A DNA stretch of 64,000 bases from Acanthochlamys bracteata (GCA_019914995.1 CM034136.1:5719270-5783269); one strand, 5' to 3'; shown: positions 38,645 through 50,561, counted from the stretch's first letter. Made by a program: numbers and translations. The notes: a model not told the origin generated them from the letters alone.

Positions 38645-38874
38645 CAGTGATGGCAAATTTCGACCGGACTCGGAAACTCGATCCGAAAAGTCGGATTTGG
38701 GTAAGATTTTAGTCGGATTTTGATCAATTTCGAGTCAACCCGAAATTGACTCGAAAATATTAAACGGATTCAGATTAAATTCGGGTTAATTCAAAATTGA
38801 TCCATTTAACTATTTATATAGTATATATTATTTAATAATTAGAGAATAATAGTATAAATTTGAATTTAATTTGT

Positions 38875-38905
<31 letters not shown>

Positions 38906-39211
38906 CCTAATTTAACTAATTTTTACTTAATTTATAAATTTTATCAAAATTAATATTTTTTATTTTAAATATATTATAATTAATAATGTTTATATATTAT
39001 TGCTAAAATTAATATTTATAAATTTATTTTAATAATTATAATTATTAAATGAGACAATTCGAATTTGATTCGATTATTAAAAAGATTAGATTATGGTTGA
39101 TATTTTTGATCTATATAAATAAATAAGTTGAATTAAAATTAAATAATTTTAATTTAAATTATTATATAAATCAATTCGAAATCGACTCATATACTCGAAT
39201 TGTCATCCTTA
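38645..39211. mobile_element. hAT-type non-autonomous element, second copy
   Basis: This 567-bp element starts CAGTGATGGCA and ends TGTCATCCTTA, and is flanked by CCAAAATG at 38637-38644 and at 39212-39219, an exact 8-bp duplication. Its subterminal motifs (CCCGAAATTGACTCG) and AT-rich middle, including the block around TTGTATATATATATA, align with the copy at 14034-14584 in the same orientation. A TA microsatellite inside (about 38875-38900) is longer than in the other copy. No transposase is encoded. Confidence 0.85.
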
Positions 39212-39453
39212 CCAAAATGTCATAAACAAAAGTGTTTCTAGTAGAAATAACTTGTTTGGACTTTATAGACTATTGTACTATTTGTAGTGGGCTTACTTTC
39301 AATCCAATAAGACGTGTATGCGCTTGTTTATCACATTAACGAAAACTTCATCTTTGCTTTTCTTCGTATCAATTTTATAATAACTAATAATAAAGGGGGA
39401 GTACTAGACAAGTTATAGGAGTTTCATCTAGTTTTGATGGATTAGAAGATTTA

Positions 39454-39704
39454 GGGTGCGTTTTCGATTGCATTACGAACGCTATTTTTTTATTTTTTTT
39501 ATTTCATATTTTTTAATATATATTTTATAAATATTTAAAAAATTTATTTAAAAATTTAGATAGTGTAAAAAAATTTTACATAATAAAATTTTTATTACAT
39601 ATTTTTATTATTTTTTTAAAATAAAAAAACTTATTTATTAAAAAATATAATTTTATTTTTTATTTTAAAAAAATTTTATTTTATAAATAATTTCAAACGC
39701 ACTC
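39454..39704. mobile_element. Tourist-like MITE (PIF/Harbinger type)
   Basis: A 251-bp AT-rich element that starts GGGTGCGTTTT and ends CAAACGCACTC, so the ends are inverted repeats, with TTA on both sides (39451-39453 and 39705-39707). A 3-bp TTA duplication and G-rich ends are characteristic of Tourist-like MITEs moved by PIF/Harbinger transposases. Confidence 0.75.
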
Positions 39705-40363
39705 TTAAATAATGCCGGTATTTGACCGACGTGTGTAGATCGTTGAAACCTCTGCCATCCGGTGAAGATATTTAAAAAAACTTTAAAAACAAATATATTT
39801 TTATTTTTTGAAAAATAATTCTTTTTTATAATTTAAATAATGATAATAAATAATAAAATTTTAAAAATTATATTTTTTTATAGTTTTAGATAAAATTTAT
39901 ATAATATTGTAAATAATTTATTAAAAATATGAAATAAAATTAAAATGAAAAGGAATAGAAAATCAAAGTTAAATATGTTCTAACTATAGTTTCTTGACAA
40001 TATCACTAAAACAACATACAAATTTATTAAAAGATTTAGTCTGACTAAGGTATTTTTAGTCTGTTGTAGAAGAGCGATCTCGCTAAAATTACATCGAAAG
40101 CTTTTAGACAAATAATCTACTCTGACCTGAATGCACGGGTACACCGTGAAACAAAAGCAGTGAACTAACCGCACCAACTCCTCAACAAATCCTGGCTTCT
40201 TCTTTAACTCTGCATTCACCTAAACTGACATTCAATCTCCAATCAGCACCTTCGATCCCTGATTAACAATCTCCACTGTTCAAATACAACAATATTCGTT
40301 AGATCAGTCGAACCAAATTAAACTCTTATTAATTTCCACAAAAAAGAAACACACCGTTTAATC

Positions 40364-40984
40364 ATGGACTTCTCGGTAAAGCAAAACAACCGCCACCACC
40401 ACCAGCGCCACAGCCACAACCTGCCGCGATGCATTCTAGTCTCCGTAGCCGTTCTTCTCGCCGTAGGAATTCTGATAGCTATCCTCGCTGCAACAGTTTT
40501 CCGTGTGCGCGAAACAACTACCACCGTTAACTCTGTTAAGCTGACAAACCTCCACGCAGGATTTGATATTTCCAATCTCTCCGTTGAGCTCAATGTAAAA
40601 CTAAATCTCGATATTACTGCAACGAACCCAAATGCAGCAAGCTTTAAATACCCTAATGGCGGTGTTGCAGAGGTTTATTACAGAGGAGAACAAGTGGGTG
40701 AAGCAGAGATACCGCCGGGAGAAGTTGCAGCGAAGGGTTCAGTGGAGAGTAATGTTGTTTTGACGGTTCTTGCTGGAAGACTAGTTGCAGATTACCGGGA
40801 ACTGTATAGTGATGTTGTTGCTGGTAGTGTTGTTTTTGAAACCAAGACGAGGATTCCGGGACAAGTTGCAGTGATGGGAATATTCCGGCACCGTCTTGTA
40901 ACATACAGTGATTGCGAAGTTGTTGTCGGTATTAGTAGCTGGACTGCAGAGACTAGGAATTGCAAGTATCATGCAGAGTTGTAG
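40364..40984 (+). CDS. NDR1/HIN1-like (LEA_2) membrane protein
   Basis: A single exon encodes 206 residues. A basic, His/Asn-rich cytosolic tail (residues 1-23, HHHQRHSHNLPRC) is followed by one hydrophobic segment (about 24-46, ILVSVAVLLAVGILIAILAA). The outer part is an LEA_2 beta-sandwich: NSVKLTNLHAGFDI, VKLNLDITATNPNAASFKY, GGVAEVYYRGEQVGEAEIPP and a C-terminal DCEVVVGIS-CKYHAEL with two Cys. This is the plant NHL/late-embryogenesis-abundant hydroxyproline-rich glycoprotein-like family, usually at the plasma membrane and sometimes linked to defence or stress. The specific role is unknown. The start is the first ATG after an AT-rich leader. The next gene on the same strand begins about 410 bases downstream. 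Confidence 0.9.
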   Translation: MDFSVKQNNRHHHQRHSHNLPRCILVSVAVLLAVGILIAILAATVFRVRETTTTVNSVKLTNLHAGFDISNLSVELNVKLNLDITATNPNAASFKYPNGGVAEVYYRGEQVGEAEIPPGEVAAKGSVESNVVLTVLAGRLVADYRELYSDVVAGSVVFETKTRIPGQVAVMGIFRHRLVTYSDCEVVVGISSWTAETRNCKYHAEL

Positions 40985-41396
40985 CTTGATTATCAGTAGC
41001 TGTTTTTACATGATATGTTCTAACTTATGTAGTCAGACTTCGAAGAGGTTTACTGGTTTTGTTTTGTTTTGCAAGATTAATGATATGGAATTTAGTTTTT
41101 GTTTTCGGGAACTGTTGGTGCCCATAGTGAATGCTGCAGTAGCTCCAAAGTTTGAGATTTCTGATAGGATTTAATTTTGGATAAGGTAATGTTTACAGTT
41201 AGATATTTTCTTGATTTTTCTAAGCCAATTAAACTAATTACAAACGTTACTACCAAATCAAGAAAATAATTACCTTCCATTATAAATACTCTGGATAAGC
41301 TCATCTGCATTTCCGAAAGCCAGGAAACCAAAACTTACAAAAGAAAATTTTGCCGCAGAAGGAACTAGTTCAAGAACAAAAAAAATTTCCAAGGTA

Positions 41397-43656
41397 ATGC
41401 TGTCTCCGGCAGCTCTATCTCTCGGACCGTGCGCCGGTGTAGCTCCGGCGCCATCGAACCATTCCCAAAGGCTCCATTTATTCACAAGAAGAACCCATTT
41501 TTATTTCCCAAGTAATCCTCTTCAGAATCTCCACAGTAGCAGTAGCAGCAAGGCAACAGTGAGCAATCGGTCTCTTCTTTGCCGGGCGCCAGCTGTCGCG
41601 GTCGATTCCGACCAGGCGGGCTCTTCGGAACCAGCAAAAGAGGTAAAAAGATGTGTTCTTGATTTGCTGCTGAGCTGAAAGATTTTGCGTTTGATATATT
41701 CTTTTTATTTATATCAGGTAAGGAACTGAATTTGAACTTGTTCTTGTGAATTAGAGAAACTGTTTGAACAATTTCAGTATCCTGTAGTTTGATGTCAAGC
41801 CTGTGAATTTTTCGGTAGCTTTTATCAAAAAAAGAAAAAAAGAAAAAAGGTAGGTGTTTATGTGCCTACGAGAGATTGTGCAGTTAGTATGAAGTAACTA
41901 AGAGCAAACTTTTTTGTGTTTGTTTTAATAGTTTGGAGTAATTCTGGGATTCAGCTTCGCGCAACTTGCTTTGATGAATGTAGTGTTAGTAGGTAAAGCA
42001 AAATTGGGTTTGAAATGTGAAGCATAAGGGTAAAAACTGTGGTTTTTGTCAAAGAAACTTCTGGAAACCACTTTCATTACTATACATCATAGGCATGTTT
42101 GTCAGACTTCTGAGAAACAGGGCACTGATCTCCCAGTCAAATCAGGAAGAATTCAATAGAATATTAGGGCCTTCGTTCACTGATCTCCTGCTTGATGTGT
42201 GCAGGAGAAACCAAAGAGATACTTCTTTCTGGTGGCTAATGCCAAGTTCATGTTGGATGAGGAGGAACACTTCAAGGAGTTGCTCTATGAACGGCTACGG
42301 AACTTTAGTGAGCGCCAAAGGGAGCAGGACTTCTGGCTTGTTATTGAGCCCAAGTTCCTGGATAAGTTCCCCGAGATTACCAAGCGGCTTAGAAGACCTG
42401 CAGTTGCCCTTGTCTCCACTGATGGCAATTGGATCACGTAATGCTCCAACGTTAATTCATTTCTTGTTGTCTAAATTACTTTATTGGAAGACAGGGATAA
42501 GATTGTGTAACTTGTCATCAGAAGGGAAGATCTACCTTAGTTGCTCCATCCTGACTATCGTGAGAGATTCATCTGTGCGCCTTGTAAATGATGCATTAGC
42601 CGTCTGGATGGTTTTCTTTACGTACACGAATCCCTCAGGTCTTTAATGATAAGGAATGTAGGCAGAATTTCGGAAAGAAATTATGGCTGTAGCTGTAAAG
42701 TTGTCTTGCAACAGGAACCTTCGGTTTCATTTACATGTTAAGCCTTTGATCTATTGACCAGCTTAGTCCTCAAAACTTTGTCTACATTGCATAGTGTACA
42801 CGTCAAATGGGGAATATAATCTTGATTATTGAAGATTGATGTGTCATAAGTAGGATAGGTTTGCACACTATAAGGGTCAATATAAACCATAGGACGCCTC
42901 AAAACATATAGGAAGAATGAATAATAAAGTGATTGAGAGTCTACATCTTTCCAGATCTTAGATAATGTTATATCTGCAGCAGTCTCGCTCTTTACGAGCT
43001 ACTTTTATCTCACAGTTTTAGAAAATATACAGAGAATTATGGGCTTGGTGTAGGTACTGATGCTGGATTTGTTATTATCTTACTAGTGTGCATACATTTC
43101 TAGCGAGTAAATCATTCCACAAAGGTCATGCTTTTGGTAATATAAAGAGCATTATGGGCTTGGTGAAGGTATAGGTGCTAGATTCTTTATTTACTTAACT
43201 AGTGTGCATTCATTTCTAGCTAAGTCGTCCCACAATAGTCATACTGTTTGTTAATCTTGTGCAAGTCATAAATAATCTAGAAATGGATAAGCTTTCATTT
43301 TTTGCATATTCAATATCCATGGTCATGAGTTTATCATGTAGCAGAGACACCAAAAAAGATACGAAATATATGAAGAATGCAACTATTCACTTTGTGCAAT
43401 CCTGTAGTTTGAGTTCTTGCTTTCAGGGCCCTTAAATAATTTTTCTTTTCTGGTTTCTTACAGCTTCATGAAGCTGAGACTTGATAGAGTTTTAGCAGCT
43501 GAGTTTGATGCAGACAGTCCTGAAGAAGCTCTGGCATCAAGCCCAGTGGAGTTGCAGTTTGAGAAGCCAGATAAGTGGGTTGCTCCATATCGAAAATATG
43601 AATTCGGATGGTGGGAGACCTTTTTGCCTCAAGGATCGAGCCAAAAGAAGGATTAG
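41397..43656 (+). CDS. LCAA: YCF54-like protein LCAA, chlorophyll cyclase subunit
   Basis: Three exons, 41397-41642, 42205-42437 and 43464-43656, join in phase to 223 residues. The first 82 are rich in Ser, Pro, Arg and Ala with almost no acid in the first 60, a chloroplast transit peptide. The rest is the Ycf54 domain: RYFFLVANAKFMLDEEEHF, DFWLVIEPKFLDKFPEI, RRPAVALVSTDGNWITFMKL, RLDRVLAAEF and WVAPYRKYEFGWWETFLP. The cyanobacterial and plant proteins assist the aerobic Mg-protoporphyrin IX monomethyl ester cyclase, which closes the fifth ring of chlorophyll; loss in tobacco or Arabidopsis lowers chlorophyll. In plants the gene is nuclear while in red algae it is plastid-encoded, hence the ycf name. 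Assignment is firm. Confidence 0.94.
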
Positions 43657-44204
43657 TTGCATTTCTTGTTCCATGTCCATGATACTAGATTCTACATTTT
43701 TGTAGCAGCGCAAGTCTATGTAGAATGTGTGATTAAAATATGTCAGCGTTATATACCTTAGATGTTAACGAATTTGTTGAGGTCTTATTTTTTCTTCAGA
43801 ATAACTGAAATTGTCGAGTGAATAGATCTTGACTAAATTCCATAAAGGAACTAATGAGGTGCAGTTCATTATGCACAAGTGATTGCTCTGAAAATGAAAC
43901 AAGCTTCTTTCTGTTCCCAAGCAGCCATTGAAGTTCAAATTTTCTCTGCAACTGATGTAGTTTTTTGATACAGCTTGTATCTAATAATAAAATAGCTCTT
44001 CATACAGCTGAAAATCCTGCTGAACAATTACTTAAAACAAGTAATAATTTTTTGTCTAGTGAATTTGAAAGACCTTACTTCAACTATACATGACCAACTT
44101 TCTCTTTTCCTGTAACATTGACTTACAAAAAATCCCACGCAGACAAAACAGTGGGTTGTTAAGATGTAAAGAAGGTCAAGACTAGTTTATCAACGAGGAT
44201 GGCG

Positions 44205-45625
44205 TTAGTGTTGTTTCTTATCAGCAAATAGGCCTCGAGGTATCTTCTGCGGAATCTTTTCATCTAGAACAACAGCATATTGCTTATTGATCTCGACCAT
44301 TGCCTTAGCTGCTGCAGCATCACCTTGATCCCTTATATTTCTCATAAAGCACAGGCAATGTGTATGCAGTCACAAATACTGAAGATAGAATAACACGAAT
44401 GCTTGCATCATAAAGGCAAACTATAAATCAATCATCAGAAGATAGCAGAAAAATGAGGCCAATTCAATGGAAGCAAGATGTTACAATGTTTTAGTATAAG
44501 CAGAAGCTTTGGCAAAGCATTTCATTTCAACTTATCGTTTCCAACAAACTTTTTACAGTATTTAAAAAAAGTTTAAATTTTGGAAAGTATAAATGAATTG
44601 TTACGTCATAAAATTCGTATATACAAAATTTTGTTATTTTTTTAGGTAAAAAATCCAAGCTCGGTTCTTAAAAATCCTCAAAATAAGCTCCTTTTTAAAA
44701 AAGTTTTTTATTTTAAGCACTTTCAAATGTCCCCTAAAACTTCATTCCAGCTGGTGAAAAGTGGTTCAAATCTTGCAAATTCTGATTTGAATTAAATCTT
44801 AGAACGAAGAGATATGGAAATATTAATGAACATGTCAATGGTGTTTGAATGTCAAAACTTTAGATAGAAAACTGCAAAAGGATAATATACAGCACAAATT
44901 AAGATCTTAACTTGTTAAACATGAACCTACTCAGATGCATATGATAGAGCTTTAATTTATGTAAAATTCCTTCTAACGAATTAAGTAGGACAGCGGGAAT
45001 ACTTACAAAGTGTAGGACAGAGTCAATGACCTGCATTAGTTTAAGATTTGAAGGACTTGAACAGAATGTCTTGAAATCTTTTTCCTGAAGCAAAATATAA
45101 GATCTTCATTTACCTCATGTACGTACTTGGCTGCACTTACAACTCAGCTACATAATCCAGCAAAATGCATGTTAAAAAACTCTTTGAAGATCTTAATCAC
45201 ACTGCCCAACTTTATTCTCCAAATTCAAGTGGCATAGCAAAGTAGCAATAACATGAAACAGATTCTGCTGCACCTACAGAAACAGTTCAAACATACAATC
45301 TTTCATGTTAAGTCATATGCGCCACACTCTTTTACTCCAGACTCTCTTCTTCTTCTCAAATGTGAGGTTGAGATTTGGGCTGTAATGAATTGAGAGATAC
45401 GTTACAGATTTAAGAAACCACAGTTCTAATCTATTCAAACATCTTGGAGCAGAAAACATAGACACATAAAGCTGCTGCATTCGAAAGATGAGGGAATGAC
45501 AGATGAAAGTCAGCAGGTGGTAACCCACACATTCAAAAAGGAGCCAGATAACCATTGCGCCAGCTAGAATGCCACCTGGGAGCTGCTTGTTTCTCCACAG
45601 AACTACATCAGCATCAAGAAACAAG
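44205..45625 (-). pseudogene. Reticulon-like protein pseudogene
   Basis: Near 45500-45625 the minus strand encodes ADVVLWRNKQLPGGILAGA, AMVIWLLFECVGYHLLTFIC and HSLI, the first hairpin of the plant reticulon (RTNLB) domain. Near 44205-44390 it encodes TLPVLYEKYK and DQGDAAAAKAMVEINKQYAV followed by IPRGLFADKKQH and a stop, the reticulon C terminus. Between YEKYK and DQGDA one extra G (near 44331) breaks the frame, so the first phrase runs into a TGA. The intervening second hydrophobic hairpin is not legible: only KDFKTF at about 45070 recalls it, and the stretch after HSLI carries stops. Reticulons shape tubular endoplasmic reticulum. I read this as a decayed gene; a missed short intron at the frameshift is possible but leaves the hairpin unexplained. 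Confidence 0.65.
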
Positions 45626-45639
45626 AAGCAGCGTTACAT

Positions 45640-46834
45640 AAAAAGAATTTCTAGTAATAATATGTGGATAGTTATTTAGATTTTTAACTGAAGATCTTTA
45701 TAATTTCTAATACCTTATAAGTACACTATCTTAGTAACATGTCTAATAAAGTTTGCTCTAGAGGTTAATTAAGTGATAACTTAGTATCTTTAACTTATTA
45801 TTTTTAACAATAATGGTGAAAAATTTTGGGTTTGTTTATTAGAAAATATATTATGATCTTGAATCTATCAACATGTTTGAGATAAATTCATTTTTTAAAA
45901 ATAATTTTAAAAAATTAAATTAAAATTTTAAATATTTTATAAAAATAAATGTTTATATAAATTTTATATTAATAATAAATTATCAAAAATAAATTTTTAA
46001 TAAAAAATAATTTATTTTTAAAATTTTATTTATTTTATATTAAAAATAAGTTTAAAAAAAGTAAAATTGAAGTAGTTGGTAAACAAGTGCCTTTATGATC
46101 TTGTTATCAAAACACTCTGAGTAAGATTTTAATGGTTGAAATATTTAAAAATTGATAATATTTTTCTGTAATAAAAAATATTTATATTTTTTTTGAAAAA
46201 TAAATTCTATTTTTTTATTTTTTAAAAAAATAATAAAAATATACAATAAAAAGATCTTATTACATAAAATTTTCTACACTTTAAATTTTTAAATACTTAT
46301 AAAATATATATTAAAAAATATAAAATTAAAAATTAAAAAAATATTAAAAAAGCTGAACCAAACACTCCCTTAAAGTTGTTTTGTTAAGGGGCCCAATGAA
46401 TTACAACAAAATGAGTTTTTATAATTATTATGCAGTGTTGAAATGTAGCAGAAACAGATGCAATTTATTTTTGCAAGTTATAATACAGTAAAATACATAC
46501 AAGTGTGGAATACTTGAGAGATTATTACTACTATAGTTAAAAAACACTAAAATTTTATTTCAGTTCTTCCACACTTAACTTTAATTAAAATTTCATTTCT
46601 AAACTCATTTTAAAATATACTTAAAAATAAAATATTATTTTTAAATTAATTTTTAAGTTTCACAATTTAAACCTATATGTTAAAATTTTAATTATTGTAA
46701 CTAAATAACTCTTAATTAGGCCATTTTAATGAGTATTTATTTCCATTCGTTTTCTTTGAAAAAGAAAATTAACATGCTTCTAGTTTCACTGCTGGTCTCG
46801 ATCTGCTGTTTACGCGTTTCTCTCCCTCGCATTC
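45640..46834. other. AT-rich intergenic region with MITE-like blocks
   Basis: No gene is supported. About 45870-46095 is a copy of the AT-rich family carrying TTGGTAAACAAGTGCCT at one end. A further AT-rich block ends AACCAAACACTCCC before TTA (46374), like a Tourist-type right end, but its left end is not clear. Confidence 0.5.
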
Positions 46835-49800
46835 ATGGAGGCCCTGGTTGTCAAGAAGCTCGGCGATCCAACGGTCCCGATTAACTCAGATTCATCTCCG
46901 TTCGATCTCTCCCGTTCACAATCAGTGCCGGAAATCAACACTCAGACCGCCGTCCGGGTTCGCGTGAAGGCAACGAGTTTGAACTTCGGAAACTACCTAC
47001 AGATACTTGGAAAGTATCAGGATAAACCCCCGCTTCCGTTCATCCCTGGATCAGATTACTCGGGAATTGTTGATGCTGTTGGGAGTCGTGTTACCAAATT
47101 CAAGCCTGGGGATCGAGTTTGCTCCTTCACTGGCCTTGGATCGTACGCGGAGTTCATAGTTGCCGATCAGAAGGAACTGTGAGTGAGGGATTTGTTTTGA
47201 TTTTCTTTATTATCTTTACTTCTACATGCCAGCAAAATGATATATGAATTTTGAAGCAGTCTACTTGAAACTTCCATTTGCACAATTAACCATGTCTATT
47301 GGGTGCTCATTAGAGGTTTTGCTGGAAAAGGATAGTGGTTCTTGTAAGATAGACTGCTTTTAAACAGTGATCAGTTTGGTAATTTACTGTATGGTGGAGT
47401 GTCCCGAGGGTGATTCGTTTAGGCAGCATTTGGCTCGGATTTATGAATTCAGAACCAGAAATGGATGTGGAATCACCTTAACACAGTACTCATCAAGGGC
47501 AACTAAATCATAGGATATCATAATAGGACGTAGGCTCTACTCTGGAGGAAGAACAGAGCTTATAAGAGGTTAGTACTTGTTGGTTTTAGGTTCTAATTAA
47601 AAAGTTGAGAAGCTACTCTACTATGTCAGGCAATGAGTAATACAAATAAGCATCCTAGAGAAAGCAAGCATTGCATAGGGGAGTTACGTCTAGCGCAATT
47701 TGATCATGTATAATATTTGAATCAATTGCCAACAACCTTGCAGTACGTGTACATAATATGAAAGCATAGTTTGGCAACTTATCATTAGCGACGTACCTCA
47801 AACGGAATCACCTTGGTCTTCCTTATGCAAAGGAATTCTGAATGGATGGGTCTTTTACTTGTTTGCTTCTGACATACCATGCTATGTCTCCTAGTACATT
47901 CGTAAAGTAGACCAAGATGATATGAGAAAAGACAAGTAACAAGATTTCTGCTTTTGCATCTGGATAACCTAACTTAGAGCTCTCAGGTTTTAGCAGAATT
48001 CCACAACCTCACATGTCATACCGGAAGTAAAGTAAGGATTCTGCTGGAACACATAAGAGGAAACTATTCATAGAGAAGGAAGTATTTTGGTTGCTTGTGT
48101 CAGTGCATGAAAATGTTGTTGAAACAATCAGCATTGTCTTTCAATCATGACAAGTAATGGTTTTGCTAGTTGAGATTCTTCTGGTCGATTTTCCTTAGTT
48201 GACTGATTTTTGCATTAAATGTGGATTATGTTCTTATAATATCAGTTGGATGTAATTTTAGTTGATAGAGATCTTTCTTCTTGAGGAAGAACAGATATTT
48301 GGTGCCAGATGGATGCGACCTAGTTGCTGCTGGTGCTCTACCTATTTCATTTAGCACTTCCCATGTAGCTCTTGTGCACCGAGCTCAACTAAGGGCTGAT
48401 CAGGTCTCTCTCTCTCTCTCTCTCTCTCTGAGTTTGGCTTGAATAGGGCCCTTTTGCACCTCCATTGTGTGTACACTCGTGTTTTATGATTTGCTTTTAT
48501 TTGGTTTCTGCTTTTTGTTAGAGTATAATGAATTGCTGTCAACTGTGTCAGCTATCAACTTAAGATGCTAGCTATCATTCTTTTCCATATTCTTCCTAGC
48601 TATACATCGTCAGTCATTAGATTGATTTTATGGTAATAGCTTTGTATCTCTGTTTTCCATTTGTTTGCTATCAACTTCCACATATTTACATGTTGCAGAT
48701 TGATTTTGAAACATAACAACTTGTGATGAGAGGAACCAATAGGGCTGTCACACTGCACATTTGGTTTCATAGATTATGTTTTTACAAACTGGTTATATCA
48801 ACCATTAGAAGAACTTTGACATAAAGTAACTCTTGCTAAATTCATCTATCTAACATAGGACAATCAAGTTCATATGTTTGATGCTAAATTTGCAACTGCA
48901 GGTCTTGCTTGTTCTTGGTGCAGCCGGTGGAGTAGGGGTTTCGGCTGTTCAAATTGGAAAAGTATGTGGTGCAGTTGTTATTGCGGTTGCTAGGTACAGT
49001 TAGAAAATTGCTGTTACATCATGATTCTTGTTTAGGCATTGAGAAATAACCTTTTACTTTGCTACTTAATATCAGGGGAGCTGAAAAAGTGAAGTTTTTG
49101 GAGTCACTAGGTGCTGATCATGTTGTTGATTTAAGTAGCGAAAATGTCATGGACAGTGTCAAACAATTCCTAAAGAAGAAAAACCTTAAAGGAGTAGATA
49201 TTCTTTATGATCCAGTTGGGGGAAAACTTACAAAAGAAAGCATGAAGCTTCTCAACTGGGGTGCTAGTATTCTGGTTATTGGTTTTGCAAGTGGTGAAGT
49301 TCCAGTTATTCCAGCAAATATTGCTCTTATAAAGGTCGTTATGATACTTTTTATGTAGTTCCATTGTCTTATGTGTTTCAGCAAGCTTTATCCATGCTAA
49401 ATGCGTTCTTTCCTATTTCTTAAAGCTTTGTCTTTGTTTTTGCAAAATGTTAAAAAATGCTAAACATTTCAGACAACATAGTCATTTTTGTTTGGGGATT
49501 CTGATACAGATATCTATTACTAGGGCCCCAGGTGATTACTTTAGTTTTAAGTGATGCCACTTTCTTAAAGGAATAACATTTTCCTATTCTGCTCATGATA
49601 TTTTTTAAATTGGATGTTGCAAAATATTGAAAAGTGGTAACTTGTGTTACCCATGTGTTGGTATCTTTTGCTGAGCGGAACTTTCTTTTTGTTCTAGAAC
49701 TGGACTATTCATGGTTTTTATTGGGGCAGCCACAGGCTGCATCAGCCGTATGTCCTTGAGGATTCTGTTAAGGAGCTACTCACCTGGCTCTCTACGGGCT

Positions 49801-50185
49801 TGATAAAGGTCCATATTTCTCATGCATACGGTTTAGCAGAGGTGAGCTGCTCATTTGTACACTTTGTCCAAATTATTATCTATTACCTCTACTTTCTTCA
49901 ACTCTGAAGGCATCTGCAGTATGTAGGTTGAATTATAACCGTCATCTGTACTATGTTGGTTGAATTTTATAGCGCCTGTTTTGCCTTGCCAGCACTGATT
50001 ATTATAAGCATCGTCAGGAGCATCTTTGCTGGAATCAAAAGTATGAAGCTGCTCATCTACTAATTTCCTTTTGTATAATTCATTGACAGGCAAATCGTGC
50101 ATTTGCTGCTATCAAAGAAAGAAAAGTTATTGGTAAGGTGATGCTTGTCATGGAGGACTCATCTGGATCAAGATCTAAGCTCTGA
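46835..50185 (+). CDS. Quinone-oxidoreductase-like zinc-independent MDR dehydrogenase
   Basis: Six exons, 46835-47178, 48295-48403, 48902-48993, 49076-49334, 49698-49841 and 50090-50185, give 347 residues. The N-terminal GroES-like fold shows RVRVKATSLNFGNYLQILGK, PFIPGSDYSGIVDAVGSRV and PGDRVCSFTGLGSYAEF. The nucleotide-binding Rossmann part has VLLVLGAAGGVGVSAVQIGK (AAGGVG at residues 158-163), GADHVVDLSS and VDILYDPVGG, and the C terminus has SHAYGLAEANRAFAAIKERK and GKVML. The metal-binding Cys residues of true alcohol dehydrogenases are absent, as in the NADPH:quinone reductase (zeta-crystallin-like) branch. The closest recalled plant proteins are the quinone oxidoreductase-like protein 2 homologues. 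The substrate is not known. There is no clear signal or transit peptide. Confidence 0.93.
48406..48429 (+). repeat. (CT)n microsatellite beside a splice donor
   Basis: About twelve CT units begin within the first bases of intron 2 of the quinone-oxidoreductase-like gene, directly after the exon end CAG and its GT. Confidence 0.9.
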
Positions 50186-50332
50186 GTCTCTGATCCTATC
50201 ATTATTCAGCAGCAAAGATAGTTGCTCGAAATGAAGCAGCATTTGGCACAAATATTGCAATAAAATCGTTTTTCTAGACTTCAATTGTGATTGTGTTGTA
50301 TGAAGTAGCACTACAATGATATTTGTGACTTA

Positions 50333-50561
50333 GAGAATGTTTGGAAGTACTTATTGAAAAAAAGTATATTGTAGAATTTTTTTTTAAAATGAGCCTTTTT
50401 TTTTTGTACTAAAAAAATAATTAATAATAAATTTTAGAATAGAATTTTTTGTATTTTTAAATTAAAAAACAATTTTATAAAATATTTTAATATTTTTATT
50501 GAAAAATATAAAATAAAAAATCGGAGTGAAAAGAACATGTTAAGTTTTTTCAAACATCCAC
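50333..50561. mobile_element. Tourist-like MITE, second copy
   Basis: This 229-bp AT-rich element starts GAGAATGTTTGGAAG and ends TTCAAACATCCAC, with TTA on both sides (50330-50332 and 50562-50564). It has the same architecture as the element at 39454-39704 although the end sequences differ. It sits in the 3' flank of the quinone-oxidoreductase-like gene. Confidence 0.7.

Larger units (their letters stand above)
37866..40363. other. Intergenic region with two transposon copies
   Basis: Contains the second hAT-type element, a Tourist-like MITE and a copy of the AT-rich family with the end motif AAATTTATTTCAAGATGAA (about 38430-38640). At 40168-40217 on minus there is an exon-like scrap, VNAELKKKPGFVEELVR, bounded by TTTAG and GGTTAGT; I cannot attach it to a gene. 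Confidence 0.55.
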
